Shown here one piece after another: positions 52,415 through 60,340 of a stretch of DNA of 64,000 nucleotides. The position numbers and the translations under genes are program-made. Location of the stretch: assembly GCF_900603025.1 (NCBI RefSeq), contig NZ_LR026975.1, positions 3,100,001 through 3,164,000 of the forward strand, in the 5' to 3' direction. Origin of the DNA: Mycolicibacterium hassiacum DSM 44199. Its GTDB lineage: Bacteria > Actinomycetota > Actinomycetes > Mycobacteriales > Mycobacteriaceae. Within the stretch, counting starts at the first letter, position 1; each line of letters begins with the position of its first letter. Below the pieces are notes generated by a model. That model saw only the letters and a list, made by a program, of their open reading frames with translations, was not told the DNA's origin and made no database searches.

Positions 52415-53316
52415 CGCTGCGTTTCGACGGCCGCACGGTGGTGATCACCGGAGCCGGCCGAGGGGTCGGCCGCGCGCACGCGTTGGCGTTCGCCCGACGC
52501 GGTGCGGCGGTGGTGGTCAACGACATCGATGCCGAACCGGCGGTGCGGACCTGCGACGAGATCACGGCGGCCGGCGGGCATGCCCATCCCCAGCACGGTG
52601 ACGTGTCCGACCCCGCGGTGGCGAAAGCGCTGGTGCAGTGCGCGATCGACACGTTCGGCGGGGTGGATGTGGTGGTCAACAACGCGGGCATCGACCGGGT
52701 GGTCAGACTCGCCGAGGTCACCCCCGAGCTGCTGAGCGAGTTCTTCGGCGTCCACGTGCTGGCCGCACACCAGGTCGCGGCCGCGGCGTGGCCGCATCTG
52801 GTGCGAGCCGGCTTCGGCCGCATCATCAACACCACCTCGTCGGCGGGCTATTTCGGCCTGAAGCGGGCGCTGCCCTATTCGGTCGCCAAGGGCGCGCTGC
52901 ACGCCCTGACCCAATCACTGGCCGCCGAAGGAGCGCGGCACGGTATCACGGTCAACGCGGTGGCGCCGTTCGCCGCCTCCCGGCTGGCCCGGAACCGGAC
53001 CGTCGACGCACCGCAGCTGTACGACGCGATCGTCCGGGCCGCACCCGCCGAGGCGGTGTCCCCGGTGGTGCTGTGGTTGGCCCACGAGACGACCTCGGTG
53101 ACCGGTATGGCGTTCGAGGTGGGTGCGGGTGCGGTGACCAGGATCGCGGTCGGGCAGTCGGCCGGCTTGGTCGCCGACGAGCTGACCCCGGAGCTGGTGC
53201 GCGACAACGCCGATGCGGTCCTGGCACTGCAGAGCATGGAGTTCCCGGACGCCGGGTCGACGGATCGTCCGCTCAGCCGGATTGTGATGCAGATGGCGCA
53301 GCCTCAGCGCAGGTAG
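52408..53316 (+). CDS. SDR dehydrogenase, peroxisomal MFE-2-like 3-hydroxyacyl-CoA dehydrogenase type
   Basis: This 302-residue SDR has VVITGAGRGVGRAHALAFARRGAAVVVNDI at the cofactor site (Asp39 favours NAD), NNAGIDRVV, S144/S145 and Y157/K161. The sequence and about 50-residue C-terminal extension resemble mycobacterial dehydrogenases related to HSD17B4. GTG codons at 52408 and 52411 are both possible starts. It oxidises a hydroxyacyl-CoA or ring hydroxyl in all likelihood. It ends in a 13-base convergent overlap with the next SDR gene. Confidence 0.88.
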   Translation: MVTLRFDGRTVVITGAGRGVGRAHALAFARRGAAVVVNDIDAEPAVRTCDEITAAGGHAHPQHGDVSDPAVAKALVQCAIDTFGGVDVVVNNAGIDRVVRLAEVTPELLSEFFGVHVLAAHQVAAAAWPHLVRAGFGRIINTTSSAGYFGLKRALPYSVAKGALHALTQSLAAEGARHGITVNAVAPFAASRLARNRTVDAPQLYDAIVRAAPAEAVSPVVLWLAHETTSVTGMAFEVGAGAVTRIAVGQSAGLVADELTPELVRDNADAVLALQSMEFPDAGSTDRPLSRIVMQMAQPQRR

Positions 53317-54074
53317 GTGTAGCCGCCGTCGACCATCAGCGTCGAACCGGTCAGATACCGGGCGTCGTCGGAGGCGAGAAACGCCACCACGCGGCCGATG
53401 TCGGTCTCGGGGTCGCCCAGGCGCCCCAGCGGAATCGCGGGCACCAGGTCCTTGTCGCGGGACACGCCCATCGACTGTTCGAAGTCGTCCATGCCGTCGG
53501 TCTGCGCGAACGGGCACAGCGCGAGCGCACGGATCCTATAGCGTCCCCACTCGACGGCGGCGACCCGGGTCAGCGTCCGCATCGCCTCCTTGGCCATCGC
53601 GTAGGCCGCCATCGCCGGGGGCGCGGTGATCCCCGCTCCCGAAGCGACATTGACGATCAGGCCCTGGGTTTCGCGCAGCGCGGGAAACGCCGCCTGCATC
53701 AACTGCACCGCGGCCAGCGGACCGGTCCGCCACGACTCGTCGAACTCCTGCGGCGTCAGCCTGCGGATCGGCCCGTAGTTGAAGCTCTGCGCGGAGTGCA
53801 CCAGGACGTCGAGCCGGCCGAACCGCGACGTGGTGGCCTCCACGGCACGGGTGATGTCCTCGCCGCTGGCGACATCGCATTGAATCGCAATCGCTTCGGC
53901 GCCGCGGCGGTTGAGCTCGGCCACGGTGTTCCGGCAGCTTTGCAGATTACGGCCCGCCACGGCGATCGCGGCACCCTTGTCCGCCATCGCCAACGCGATT
54001 CCCCGTCCGACACCGCGGCTTGCGCCGGTGATCAGCGCGACGCGTCCGTGCAATGACGTTCCCTGATCGGTCAT
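53304..54074 (-). CDS. Short-chain dehydrogenase/reductase
   Basis: This 256-residue SDR has TGASRGVG at residues 16-23, an Arg after strand 2 (AVAGRNLQS) favouring NADP, S145 and Y158/K162. HSAQSFNYG replaces the usual NNAG. It is a paralogue of the SDR at 42949, sharing RTGPL...LMQAAFPAL and the MVDGGYTYLR / MLDGGQVMLR ending. Its promoter region contains GACAAC (54111-54116) and GTTGTC (54141-54146) as a spaced inverted repeat. It is convergent with the preceding SDR. Confidence 0.9.
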   Translation of the reverse strand: MTDQGTSLHGRVALITGASRGVGRGIALAMADKGAAIAVAGRNLQSCRNTVAELNRRGAEAIAIQCDVASGEDITRAVEATTSRFGRLDVLVHSAQSFNYGPIRRLTPQEFDESWRTGPLAAVQLMQAAFPALRETQGLIVNVASGAGITAPPAMAAYAMAKEAMRTLTRVAAVEWGRYRIRALALCPFAQTDGMDDFEQSMGVSRDKDLVPAIPLGRLGDPETDIGRVVAFLASDDARYLTGSTLMVDGGYTYLR

Positions 54075-54178
54075 TTGCGTCCTTCCGCCGCGCCTTCGCG
54101 ATAGATTGGCGACAACACCGTTTTCGCATGCGGTTCGACCGTTGTCAATGTCGAGAGGTCAATGACGAAAGGACTGCC

Positions 54179-54327
54179 GTGGCGCTGACGCCAGGCCGGT
54201 TTGGCTGCCGCATCGCTGTGCACGGACGGATCTCCTCATGACGCTCACCGATGTCCGGCTGCGGACGTCGATTCACCGGGCGCACCGGACATGCCGAACC
54301 CGACAACCATCAGGAGCACCGCGGTGA
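54179..54327 (+). other. Two chained mini-ORFs upstream of the LLM oxidoreductase
   Basis: GTG at 54179 (AAAGGA 5 bases upstream) opens a 20-codon frame that ends in an ATGA overlap with a second, 29-codon frame (54238-54327). The second ends in a GTGA overlap with the oxidoreductase start at 54324. Two successive 4-base couplings suggest a translated leader, but chance cannot be excluded; the peptides show no known family. Confidence 0.35.
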
Positions 54328-55205
54328 AGTGGGGAATCGTCTTTTCGAGCACCGGGTTTCCCGATCCGGACGCAGCGGTCGCGCTGGCGGTAGCCGCGGA
54401 GGAGGCCGGGTTCGAGTCGCTGTGGGCGCCGGAACACGTGGTGATGTCCAGACACCCCGACGCCACCCCGTACCGCGGCTCTCCCGACGGGAAGATGGAC
54501 CGGCTGGCCCGCCGCGGCGGCATCCCGGATCCGCTCATCTGGTTCGGGTATGTCGCGGCGGTGACCAAGCGCATCCGGTTCGGGACCGGTGTGTTGATCC
54601 TGCCCGAACACCAGCCCGTGGTGCTGGCGAAATCGGCGGCCACCCTGGACCATCTGTCCGGCGGCCGGCTGATGCTGGGCGTCGGCGTCGGCGAGCTGCC
54701 CGAGGAGTATGCCGCGGTGGGAATGACCTTCACCGACCGCGGTAAACGCATGGACGAGTACATCGACGCCATACGGGAGTTGTGGCGCAACGACGTCGCG
54801 AGCTTCGACGGCCGGTATGTGAAGTTCGATCAGGTGGAGTGCCGGCCGTGGCCGGTGCGCCGGGACATTCCGCTGTTCATCGGCGGTTCATCACGCGCCG
54901 CGATCCGCCGGGCGGCGCTGCGCGGCGACGGCTACTTCCCGTTCGTCTTCCCCGGACAGGATCCCGAGGTGGAACTGCCCCGCCTGATCGCGCGGGTGCG
55001 AGCCGAGACCGCCGCGGCGGGCCGGGATCCCGACGCGATGGAGTTCACCGCCGGCGGCGCCCGCACCGTCGAGGCCGCCAAACGCTACGCCGACTTCGGC
55101 ATCCACCGGCTCACCGTCGCGATCCGGGCGCGGACCATACCGGAGATGCGCGACGAGGTCGCCCGCCTCGGCGACGAGCTGGTGGGCCCGACCGCCGACC
55201 TATGA
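54324..55205 (+). CDS. LLM class F420-dependent oxidoreductase
   Basis: This 293-residue protein has the luciferase-like TIM barrel. VKWGIVFSSTGFPDPDAAVALAVAAEEAGFESLWAPEHVVM opens it, with FGTGVLILPEHQPVVLAKSAATLDHLSGGRLMLGVGVGELPEEYAAVG and IPLFIGGSSRAAIRRAALRGDGYFP following. In mycobacteria such proteins usually use coenzyme F420 as hydride carrier. GTG at 54324 is chosen because AGGAG lies 7 bases upstream and this gives the standard N-terminus; an ATG at 54291 is in frame. It likely reduces or oxidises an alcohol, enone or ring carbon in the island pathway. Confidence 0.88.
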   Translation: MKWGIVFSSTGFPDPDAAVALAVAAEEAGFESLWAPEHVVMSRHPDATPYRGSPDGKMDRLARRGGIPDPLIWFGYVAAVTKRIRFGTGVLILPEHQPVVLAKSAATLDHLSGGRLMLGVGVGELPEEYAAVGMTFTDRGKRMDEYIDAIRELWRNDVASFDGRYVKFDQVECRPWPVRRDIPLFIGGSSRAAIRRAALRGDGYFPFVFPGQDPEVELPRLIARVRAETAAAGRDPDAMEFTAGGARTVEAAKRYADFGIHRLTVAIRARTIPEMRDEVARLGDELVGPTADL

Positions 55206-55223
55206 CTCGCCCGTTGATCCGGG

Positions 55224-56693
55224 TCAGTTCCGCCGGCGAGACAGCCGACCGCGCGCGACCTTGCCCATGGCGTTGCGCGGCAGGGTCGTGACCACGAACT
55301 CGTCCGGCACCTTGCCGTGTGCGAGCAATCCTCGGGCGCGTCGACGTAACTGTTCGGGGTCCGGCGCCGCGCCGGGCGCCGGCTCGACGAAGGCGACGAT
55401 GCGCTGGCCCAGCCGGTCGTCCGGTTCGCCGATGACCGCGAGGTCGCGGATCTCGTCGAGCTGCCCCAGCACGCTCTCGATCTCGGCCGCGTTGACGTTG
55501 ACACCGCCGCGGACGATCACATCGGCCTGCCTTCCGGTGACGTGGATTTCGCCGTGGGCGTCGACCCAGCCCCGGTCGCCGGTGCGCAGCACGATGTCGG
55601 CCCGGGGTTGCAGGCCGGTCTCGGTCCACGTGCCCAGCGCCGGGCGGTACAGCCCGGCCCACGGCCCGCTCTCGGCCGCCGAGACCACCAGCTCCCCCTC
55701 GGCGCCCGGCGGCAGCGGCCGACCGGTCCCGTCGCAGGCCTGCACCCGGACATGCGGCAGCGGACGTCCGCTGCCGCCGGCGACGTGCGGTCTGGCGGGG
55801 TCCTCGATGCACACCGGTCCCGGCGCCTCGGTCATGCCGTAACTGCCGACGAGCCGCACCCCGAACTTCTCCTCGAAGGCCGACCGCAGCTCCTCGACGA
55901 GCCCGGCGGCCCCGGTGCCCGCCGTGCGCAGGGTGCTCAGTTCGGTCCCGGTGATGGTGTCGTCGTGCACCAGGTCGTAGATCGTGGTGGGCACCAGCGC
56001 GGTGAGCCGGGTCAGCTGATGGCGCTGACATGCGGCGACCACCCCGGCGGCGTTCATGCGCGGCACCGGCACGCAGGTCGCGCCGGCGAACAGGGTCTGT
56101 ATCGGGCCAACAACCATGAGGTTGTGGATGCTCATCGGCAGCACTATCCCGACCCGGTCGTCGGCGCGCAGCTGCGCTGCCGCGAGTGTGGCCGCGGTCA
56201 GCGACACCGCGGCCCGGCTGTGCACAACGGCTTTGGGGGTGCCGGTGGTTCCGCTGGAGAAGCCGATCGCGCACGGCACGTGCGGATCCGGCGGTGCGGC
56301 GTCGAACGGGACACGCTCCGCGTTCAGCGCGGCCACCGCCACGACCCGGCCCACCGCGCACGGCTCCGGGGCCCCGTCACCGGTGACCACCACGGCCGGC
56401 CGGACCAGCCGGCATTGCCGGTCGCGTTCTGCCTGCGGCGCCGCGGGATTGAGGCCTACCCAGATCGGGCCGAGCCAGGCGCAGGCCAGGTACAGCTCGA
56501 CCGCGGCCACGCAGTTGGGCAGCATGACCGCGACCCGGTCGCCGGGTTCGACCCCGTGTCGGGTCAGCGCCCCGGCGAGCTCGCGTACCGCCGGCCCGAG
56601 TTCGGCATAGCCGAGCGTGCGTTCGCCGTCGTCCAGGGCGGTGCCCCCGGCCCGCGGCCGGTCCAGCACCGTGAGGAAGTCCGGTGCCGGCAT
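55224..56693 (-). CDS. Acyl-CoA synthetase / AMP-dependent ligase
   Basis: This 489-residue ligase has IGFSSGTTGTPKAVVHS (P-loop), LVGSYGMTEAPGP, RTGDRGWVDAHGEIHVTGRQADVIVRGGVNVNAAEIE and LPRNAMGKVARGRL with the catalytic Lys. Overall length and motifs fit the FadD/CoA-ligase family. ATG at 56693 is 5 bases after the upstream crotonase stop, fixing the start. It is the last gene of a crotonase-ligase pair and probably activates a free acid released by hydrolases in the pathway. It is convergent with the LLM oxidoreductase. Confidence 0.92.
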   Translation of the reverse strand: MPAPDFLTVLDRPRAGGTALDDGERTLGYAELGPAVRELAGALTRHGVEPGDRVAVMLPNCVAAVELYLACAWLGPIWVGLNPAAPQAERDRQCRLVRPAVVVTGDGAPEPCAVGRVVAVAALNAERVPFDAAPPDPHVPCAIGFSSGTTGTPKAVVHSRAAVSLTAATLAAAQLRADDRVGIVLPMSIHNLMVVGPIQTLFAGATCVPVPRMNAAGVVAACQRHQLTRLTALVPTTIYDLVHDDTITGTELSTLRTAGTGAAGLVEELRSAFEEKFGVRLVGSYGMTEAPGPVCIEDPARPHVAGGSGRPLPHVRVQACDGTGRPLPPGAEGELVVSAAESGPWAGLYRPALGTWTETGLQPRADIVLRTGDRGWVDAHGEIHVTGRQADVIVRGGVNVNAAEIESVLGQLDEIRDLAVIGEPDDRLGQRIVAFVEPAPGAAPDPEQLRRRARGLLAHGKVPDEFVVTTLPRNAMGKVARGRLSRRRN

Positions 56694-56698
56694 CGCGG

Positions 56699-57496
56699 CT
56701 AGTCGGTCTTCCACTGCGGCGCGCGCTTCTCGGCGAACGCGCGGAACCCCTCGGTGTAATCCGGGTGATGCCACTGGGTTTTCACCAGGCTGAACCCGTA
56801 CTCGACGGCCTGGGTGTAGGGCATCTCCAGCGAGCTCCAGATCGCCTGCTGGGTCAGCGACACCGCGTGCGGCGAATTCTGCGTGATGTCGCGCGCTATC
56901 CGCTCCGCGGTGGGCAGCAGGTCATCCGGCTCGGTCAGCTCGTCCACCAGTCCCAGTTGATACGCCCGCTGCGCCGAAAGCCGGAAGTTGCGTCCCTGCA
57001 ATGACATTCGCAACGCAGTGCCCAGCGGTAGCCGTTTAGCCAGGCCGACGTTCTCGGGTCCGCCCACCATGCCGACGTTGACGTGACTGTCGAGGAAGAC
57101 GGCGTTCGTCGAGGCGACGATGATGTCGGCGTCGACGACGAAGTGCAGACCGCCACCGGTGACCAGTCCGTTGACCGCGCACACCGTGGGCTTCCACACG
57201 CCGTTGTGCCGGGAGGTCAGGCCGACGTCCTGGCTGACCCGGCCCAGCCCGACCCCCACCCCGCCGCGCTCGTTGACGCCACTCAGATCGGCGCCGGTGC
57301 AGAAGTGTTTCGAACCGCTGCCGGTGATCAGCACACAACGGATCTGCGGATCCTCGTCGACGCGCCGCCAGAACTGCTGGAACCAGGTCAGCATGGCAGG
57401 CGTCATCGAGTTCGCCTTGGCGGGCCGGTTGATGGTCACGTAGGCGATGTGGTCGGCGACGCGCAACAGGATCTCGTCGTCGGGCGTGGTATCCAT
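56699..57496 (-). CDS. Crotonase family protein, non-canonical active site
   Basis: This 265-residue crotonase has HIAYVTINRPAKANSM, SKHFCTGADLSGVN and VNGLVTGGGLHFVVDADIIVASTNAVFLDSHVNVGMVGGPEN. The two hydratase glutamates are absent: LHF stands at the first position and DSHVNVG near the second, with a His that could be catalytic. Long-chain crotonases with His or Asp at this position include hydrolytic members. It has an AAAGGA site and a TAGGGT box upstream. It is cotranscribed with an acyl-CoA ligase 5 bases downstream and lies near a ferredoxin gene. Confidence 0.85.
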   Translation of the reverse strand: MDTTPDDEILLRVADHIAYVTINRPAKANSMTPAMLTWFQQFWRRVDEDPQIRCVLITGSGSKHFCTGADLSGVNERGGVGVGLGRVSQDVGLTSRHNGVWKPTVCAVNGLVTGGGLHFVVDADIIVASTNAVFLDSHVNVGMVGGPENVGLAKRLPLGTALRMSLQGRNFRLSAQRAYQLGLVDELTEPDDLLPTAERIARDITQNSPHAVSLTQQAIWSSLEMPYTQAVEYGFSLVKTQWHHPDYTEGFRAFAEKRAPQWKTD

Positions 57497-57600
57497 TCTG
57501 GTCCTTTACGAAAAGCCTGGATCGACCCTAGAGGCCCGGACCGGCTGCACCGAGCTCCCCGATCGCAAACGGACTTCTCACCGTCGATCCGATACCGGTC

Positions 57601-57795
57601 TCAGTCGGTTTCCAGGGTCAGTGCCCGCTCCGGGCAGGAGTCGACGGCGCGGCGCACCAGCGGTTCGTCCTCGGGGGCGATATCGCGATCCTGCAGCGCC
57701 GTGTAGCCCTCGTCGTCGAGCGGGAAAAGTTCGTCGCTGACCGCATTGCACAGGGCATGGCCCATACAGGCCGACCTGTCGACTCGTAGCCGCAC
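57601..57795 (-). CDS. Single-cluster ferredoxin, CxxHxxC type
   Basis: This is a 64-residue ferredoxin with VRLRVDRSACMGHALC (CxxHxxC) and a distal CP (DSCPERAL). It is a close relative of the ferredoxin at 36856, with the same length and the same His at the variant ligand position, which suggests a [3Fe-4S] P450 partner. GTG at 57795 has a GGAGG site. Downstream is a crotonase-ligase pair, upstream a frameshifted SDR. No P450 is next to it, so its partner is the P450 at 44519 or one outside the window. Confidence 0.92.
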   Translation of the reverse strand: MRLRVDRSACMGHALCNAVSDELFPLDDEGYTALQDRDIAPEDEPLVRRAVDSCPERALTLETD

Positions 57796-57917
57796 CTCGC
57801 CTCCTTCATGGACTCGTCCTACTCGGAGGCTAACCAGCACCGACGGCCGAAGAACACCACGCGGCCGCAAACGCCGATTTCACGGCAGCCGAATTGTTTT
57901 CGGCTCTGAGCCGAGAC

Positions 57918-58686
57918 CTATTTCGCGGTGAACCCACCGTCGAACGGGATCACCGCACCGGACAGCGACCGGCCGCTGGGCCCCGCGAGGAACAGCAGCA
58001 GGTTCGCCACTTCGTCGACATGGGCCCGGCGATTGATCAGCGGTCCGCCGGCGAGCGCGACCGCCTGCATCAACTCGGCCAACTGAGCCTCGGTGAGGTT
58101 GCCGTATTCCACCGGTTCCATTCCGCCGGGGCACACACAGTTCGACCGGATTCCGTATTCGGCGTAGTCGACGGCGATCGTGCGGGTCATGGACACCAGA
58201 CCGCCCTTGGCCGCCGCGTACGCCGTGCTGCCCCGGAACCCGACCAGCGCGACCATCGACCCGATGTTGATGACGGCGCCGTCGCGCCGTTCCATCATCG
58301 ACGGCAACAGCGCCCGGGCCATCAGGAACGGTCCGGTGAGGTCGACGGGCCAGGAACTCCGACCATTCCTGCAGGGGTGTCTCGTGCAGCAGGTTGGGGG
58401 TGGCGTGAATGCCGGCGTTGTTGACCAGAATGTCGACGCCACCGAATCGCTCGCCGGTCTGCGCCGCGACCCGTTCGGCGGTCTCGGGGTCCGACACGTC
58501 CCCGGGCACGGACAACGCCCGGCCACCCGATGCCGCGATGGCCGACTCGACCTCGGCGAGCTTCTCCGCACGGCGACCCACCAGCGTGACCGCCGCGCCC
58601 TCGCGGACGAAAAGCCGCGCCGTCGCCGCACCGAGACCGGTTCCGGCCCCGGTGATCACCGCTACCCTGCCGTCGAGTTGCCCCAT
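57918..58686 (-). pseudogene. SDR dehydrogenase gene disrupted by a +1 frameshift
   Basis: The first part encodes MGQLDGRVAVITGAGTGLGAA, the VTLVGRRAEKLAEVE cofactor region and ILVNNAGIHATPN. The reading frame then breaks near 58347-58349 and continues one base off with VDLTGPFLMARALLPSMM, INIGSMVALVGFRGSTAYAAAKGG (Tyr-x3-Lys) and a normal C-terminus. Removing one base from the GGG run (CCC on the coding strand) restores EFLAVDLTGP, the usual sequence, so a single-base insertion explains it. Repaired, the product would be about 255 residues. It may be a true pseudogene or a sequencing error. Confidence 0.85.
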
Positions 58687-58840
58687 TCCCCACGTCCCGC
58701 AAGCCAATCCCGAAAAACAATGGCTTGGCGCTCGCTGCGCCGGCTCGACGCTAGCCGTGACGATACGGAACCGGCGTCGGTCGAATGAGAATCGGCTTTT
58801 CGCCAGTCGGTTGGGCGCGCGAGGCCCCGCCCCACGGTTA

Positions 58841-59431
58841 TCAGTCGAGCGTTCGCAGGATCTCGCGGGCCTGGTTGACCATGTCCGCGAGGTCGGTCAC
58901 CTGATCGCGGGTCACCCAGTACTCGAGGACGGTGCTGGTGAGGTTGAGCAGCAGCCCGGCAACCACCGTCGGCCGCAGCGCGTCCGGATCGTCCCCGAGC
59001 CGTTCGGCGACGACGGGCACCAACAGCTCCTGGGCGCGACGCACACCGGCCACCCACCGCGCCCTCAGCACGGGGTCGCCGAGCATGAGCCGCACGATGC
59101 GGCGGGTGTCGCCGGGGGCGTTCGCCCAGGTGTGAATCAGGGTCTCACTTGCCGCCACCGACAGGGGCTCGTCGGCCGGGCGGCGCCGGAACTCGGCGAG
59201 GAACTCATCGGTGTTCTCCTCGACGAGAACGGTCAGCGCCTCTTCCTTGCTCGGACAGTGCCGGTAGAAGGTGCGCAGCGAGATGCCGGCCGCCGCCGCG
59301 ATCTGCTCGGCGGTGGTGCCCGCGATGCCCTGCCTGGCGAAGAGATCCGCCGCGCAGATCGCGATCTCACGCCGCACCGAGGCGCGGCGTCGCTCCCGCA
59401 GGCCGGCCGCGGGCGCACCGTCCACTGTCAT
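58841..59431 (-). CDS. TetR family transcriptional regulator
   Basis: This 196-residue regulator has a helix-turn-helix at residues about 14-62: RRRASVRREIAICAADLFARQGIAGTTAEQIAAAAGISLRTFYRHCPSKEEAL. The ligand domain ends LADMVNQAREILRTL. ATG at 59431 is chosen for its GGAGGAG site. It is divergent from another TetR gene at 59524, with TGACA/TGTCA repeats between, so cross-regulation is possible. Its targets may include the flanking SDR and CoA-transferase genes. Confidence 0.9.
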   Translation of the reverse strand: MTVDGAPAAGLRERRRASVRREIAICAADLFARQGIAGTTAEQIAAAAGISLRTFYRHCPSKEEALTVLVEENTDEFLAEFRRRPADEPLSVAASETLIHTWANAPGDTRRIVRLMLGDPVLRARWVAGVRRAQELLVPVVAERLGDDPDALRPTVVAGLLLNLTSTVLEYWVTRDQVTDLADMVNQAREILRTLD

Positions 59432-59470
59432 GACCCTCCTCCGAGCACTATCCTGCCAGCCTGCCGCTAG

Positions 59471-59503
59471 TGACAAAACGTGTCAACTTGGCATAATGTG
59501 TCA
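59471..59503. promoter_or_regulatory. TGACA/TGTCA repeats between divergent TetR genes
   Basis: TGACA (59471-59475) and TGTCA (59481-59485) form a 15-bp palindrome, and a further TGTCA occurs at 59499-59503, beside a CATAAT -10-like box. They are candidate operators for one or both flanking TetR regulators. Confidence 0.5.
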
Positions 59504-59523
59504 CCAATACGGAGCCGAGAGAA

Positions 59524-60318
59524 ATGAGGCTGGCCATGTCCGCGTCCCCACTGCTGGTTCCTCCTACCTCCCGCGATCTCAAGGACGCTCGCGGCGTCTC
59601 GGCCGCCGACGACCGCCCGTCGTCGCCGGATCGCGCCCATCCTCTGGATCTGGTCAAACACTTGGACACCCCTGACTCGGGCAGTGCGAACTGCCCCGGC
59701 CGGATGTCGGCCGCGGCCAAACGCCGGAAGGTGACCGACCTCGAGACCGAGCGCCGGCTGCTGCTCGAGGCCGCGATGCAGGTGCTGGAGCGGACCGGGT
59801 GGTGGGGTTTCAAGGTCGACAGTGTGCTGCGGCAGGCCAACCTGTCGACCCGCAGCTTCTACCGCCATTTCCAGACCAAGACCGACCTCCTATTGGCGGT
59901 TCTTGAAGACGAAATGTCCAGGGTGACACGGCATCTCGTCCGGCTGACCAGCGCGGCCGCCGCCCCGTACGACAAGGTCCAGGCCTATCTGGCGGCCATC
60001 ATCGACATGGCGTACCGCCCCCAGCTCACCAAACGGGCCACGCTGTTCTCCTCGCAGTGGCGCGACCTGCAGCAGCACTACCCGGAGACGCTGCGGCGTT
60101 GCCGGCAACATCTCATCGCGCCGCTCGAGCAGGCCATCCGGGACGGTCAACAGGCGGGCATCTTCCGGGTCGAGGATCCGGCTGCGGCAGCGACGGTGGT
60201 GTTCTACCTGGCCGCCGGGATGACCGCCGATGAGGTCACGCTGGGATGCGCGATGCCGCGGGCGGAGTTCGAGGCGATCATTCTGCCGTTCGTCGACCGC
60301 GCGCTCGGGATCGGCTAG
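59524..60318 (+). CDS. TetR family transcriptional regulator with long N-terminal extension
   Basis: This is a 264-residue frame. The helix-turn-helix lies at residues about 76-122: ERRLLLEAAMQVLERTGWWGFKVDSVLRQANLSTRSFYRHFQTKTDLLLAV. The first 60 residues are polar and low in structure (SADDRPSSPDRAHPLD), with no known motif. An ATG at 59704 (MSAAAKRRKV) is an alternative start giving 204 residues, the usual TetR size; a GAGAGA site favours 59524 weakly. The ligand domain is all-helical. It is divergent from the TetR at 58841 and convergent with a CoA-transferase. Confidence 0.85.
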   Translation: MRLAMSASPLLVPPTSRDLKDARGVSAADDRPSSPDRAHPLDLVKHLDTPDSGSANCPGRMSAAAKRRKVTDLETERRLLLEAAMQVLERTGWWGFKVDSVLRQANLSTRSFYRHFQTKTDLLLAVLEDEMSRVTRHLVRLTSAAAAPYDKVQAYLAAIIDMAYRPQLTKRATLFSSQWRDLQQHYPETLRRCRQHLIAPLEQAIRDGQQAGIFRVEDPAAAATVVFYLAAGMTADEVTLGCAMPRAEFEAIILPFVDRALGIG

Positions 60319-60340
60319 GCCGGTCCGGGCAGCGGCCCGG

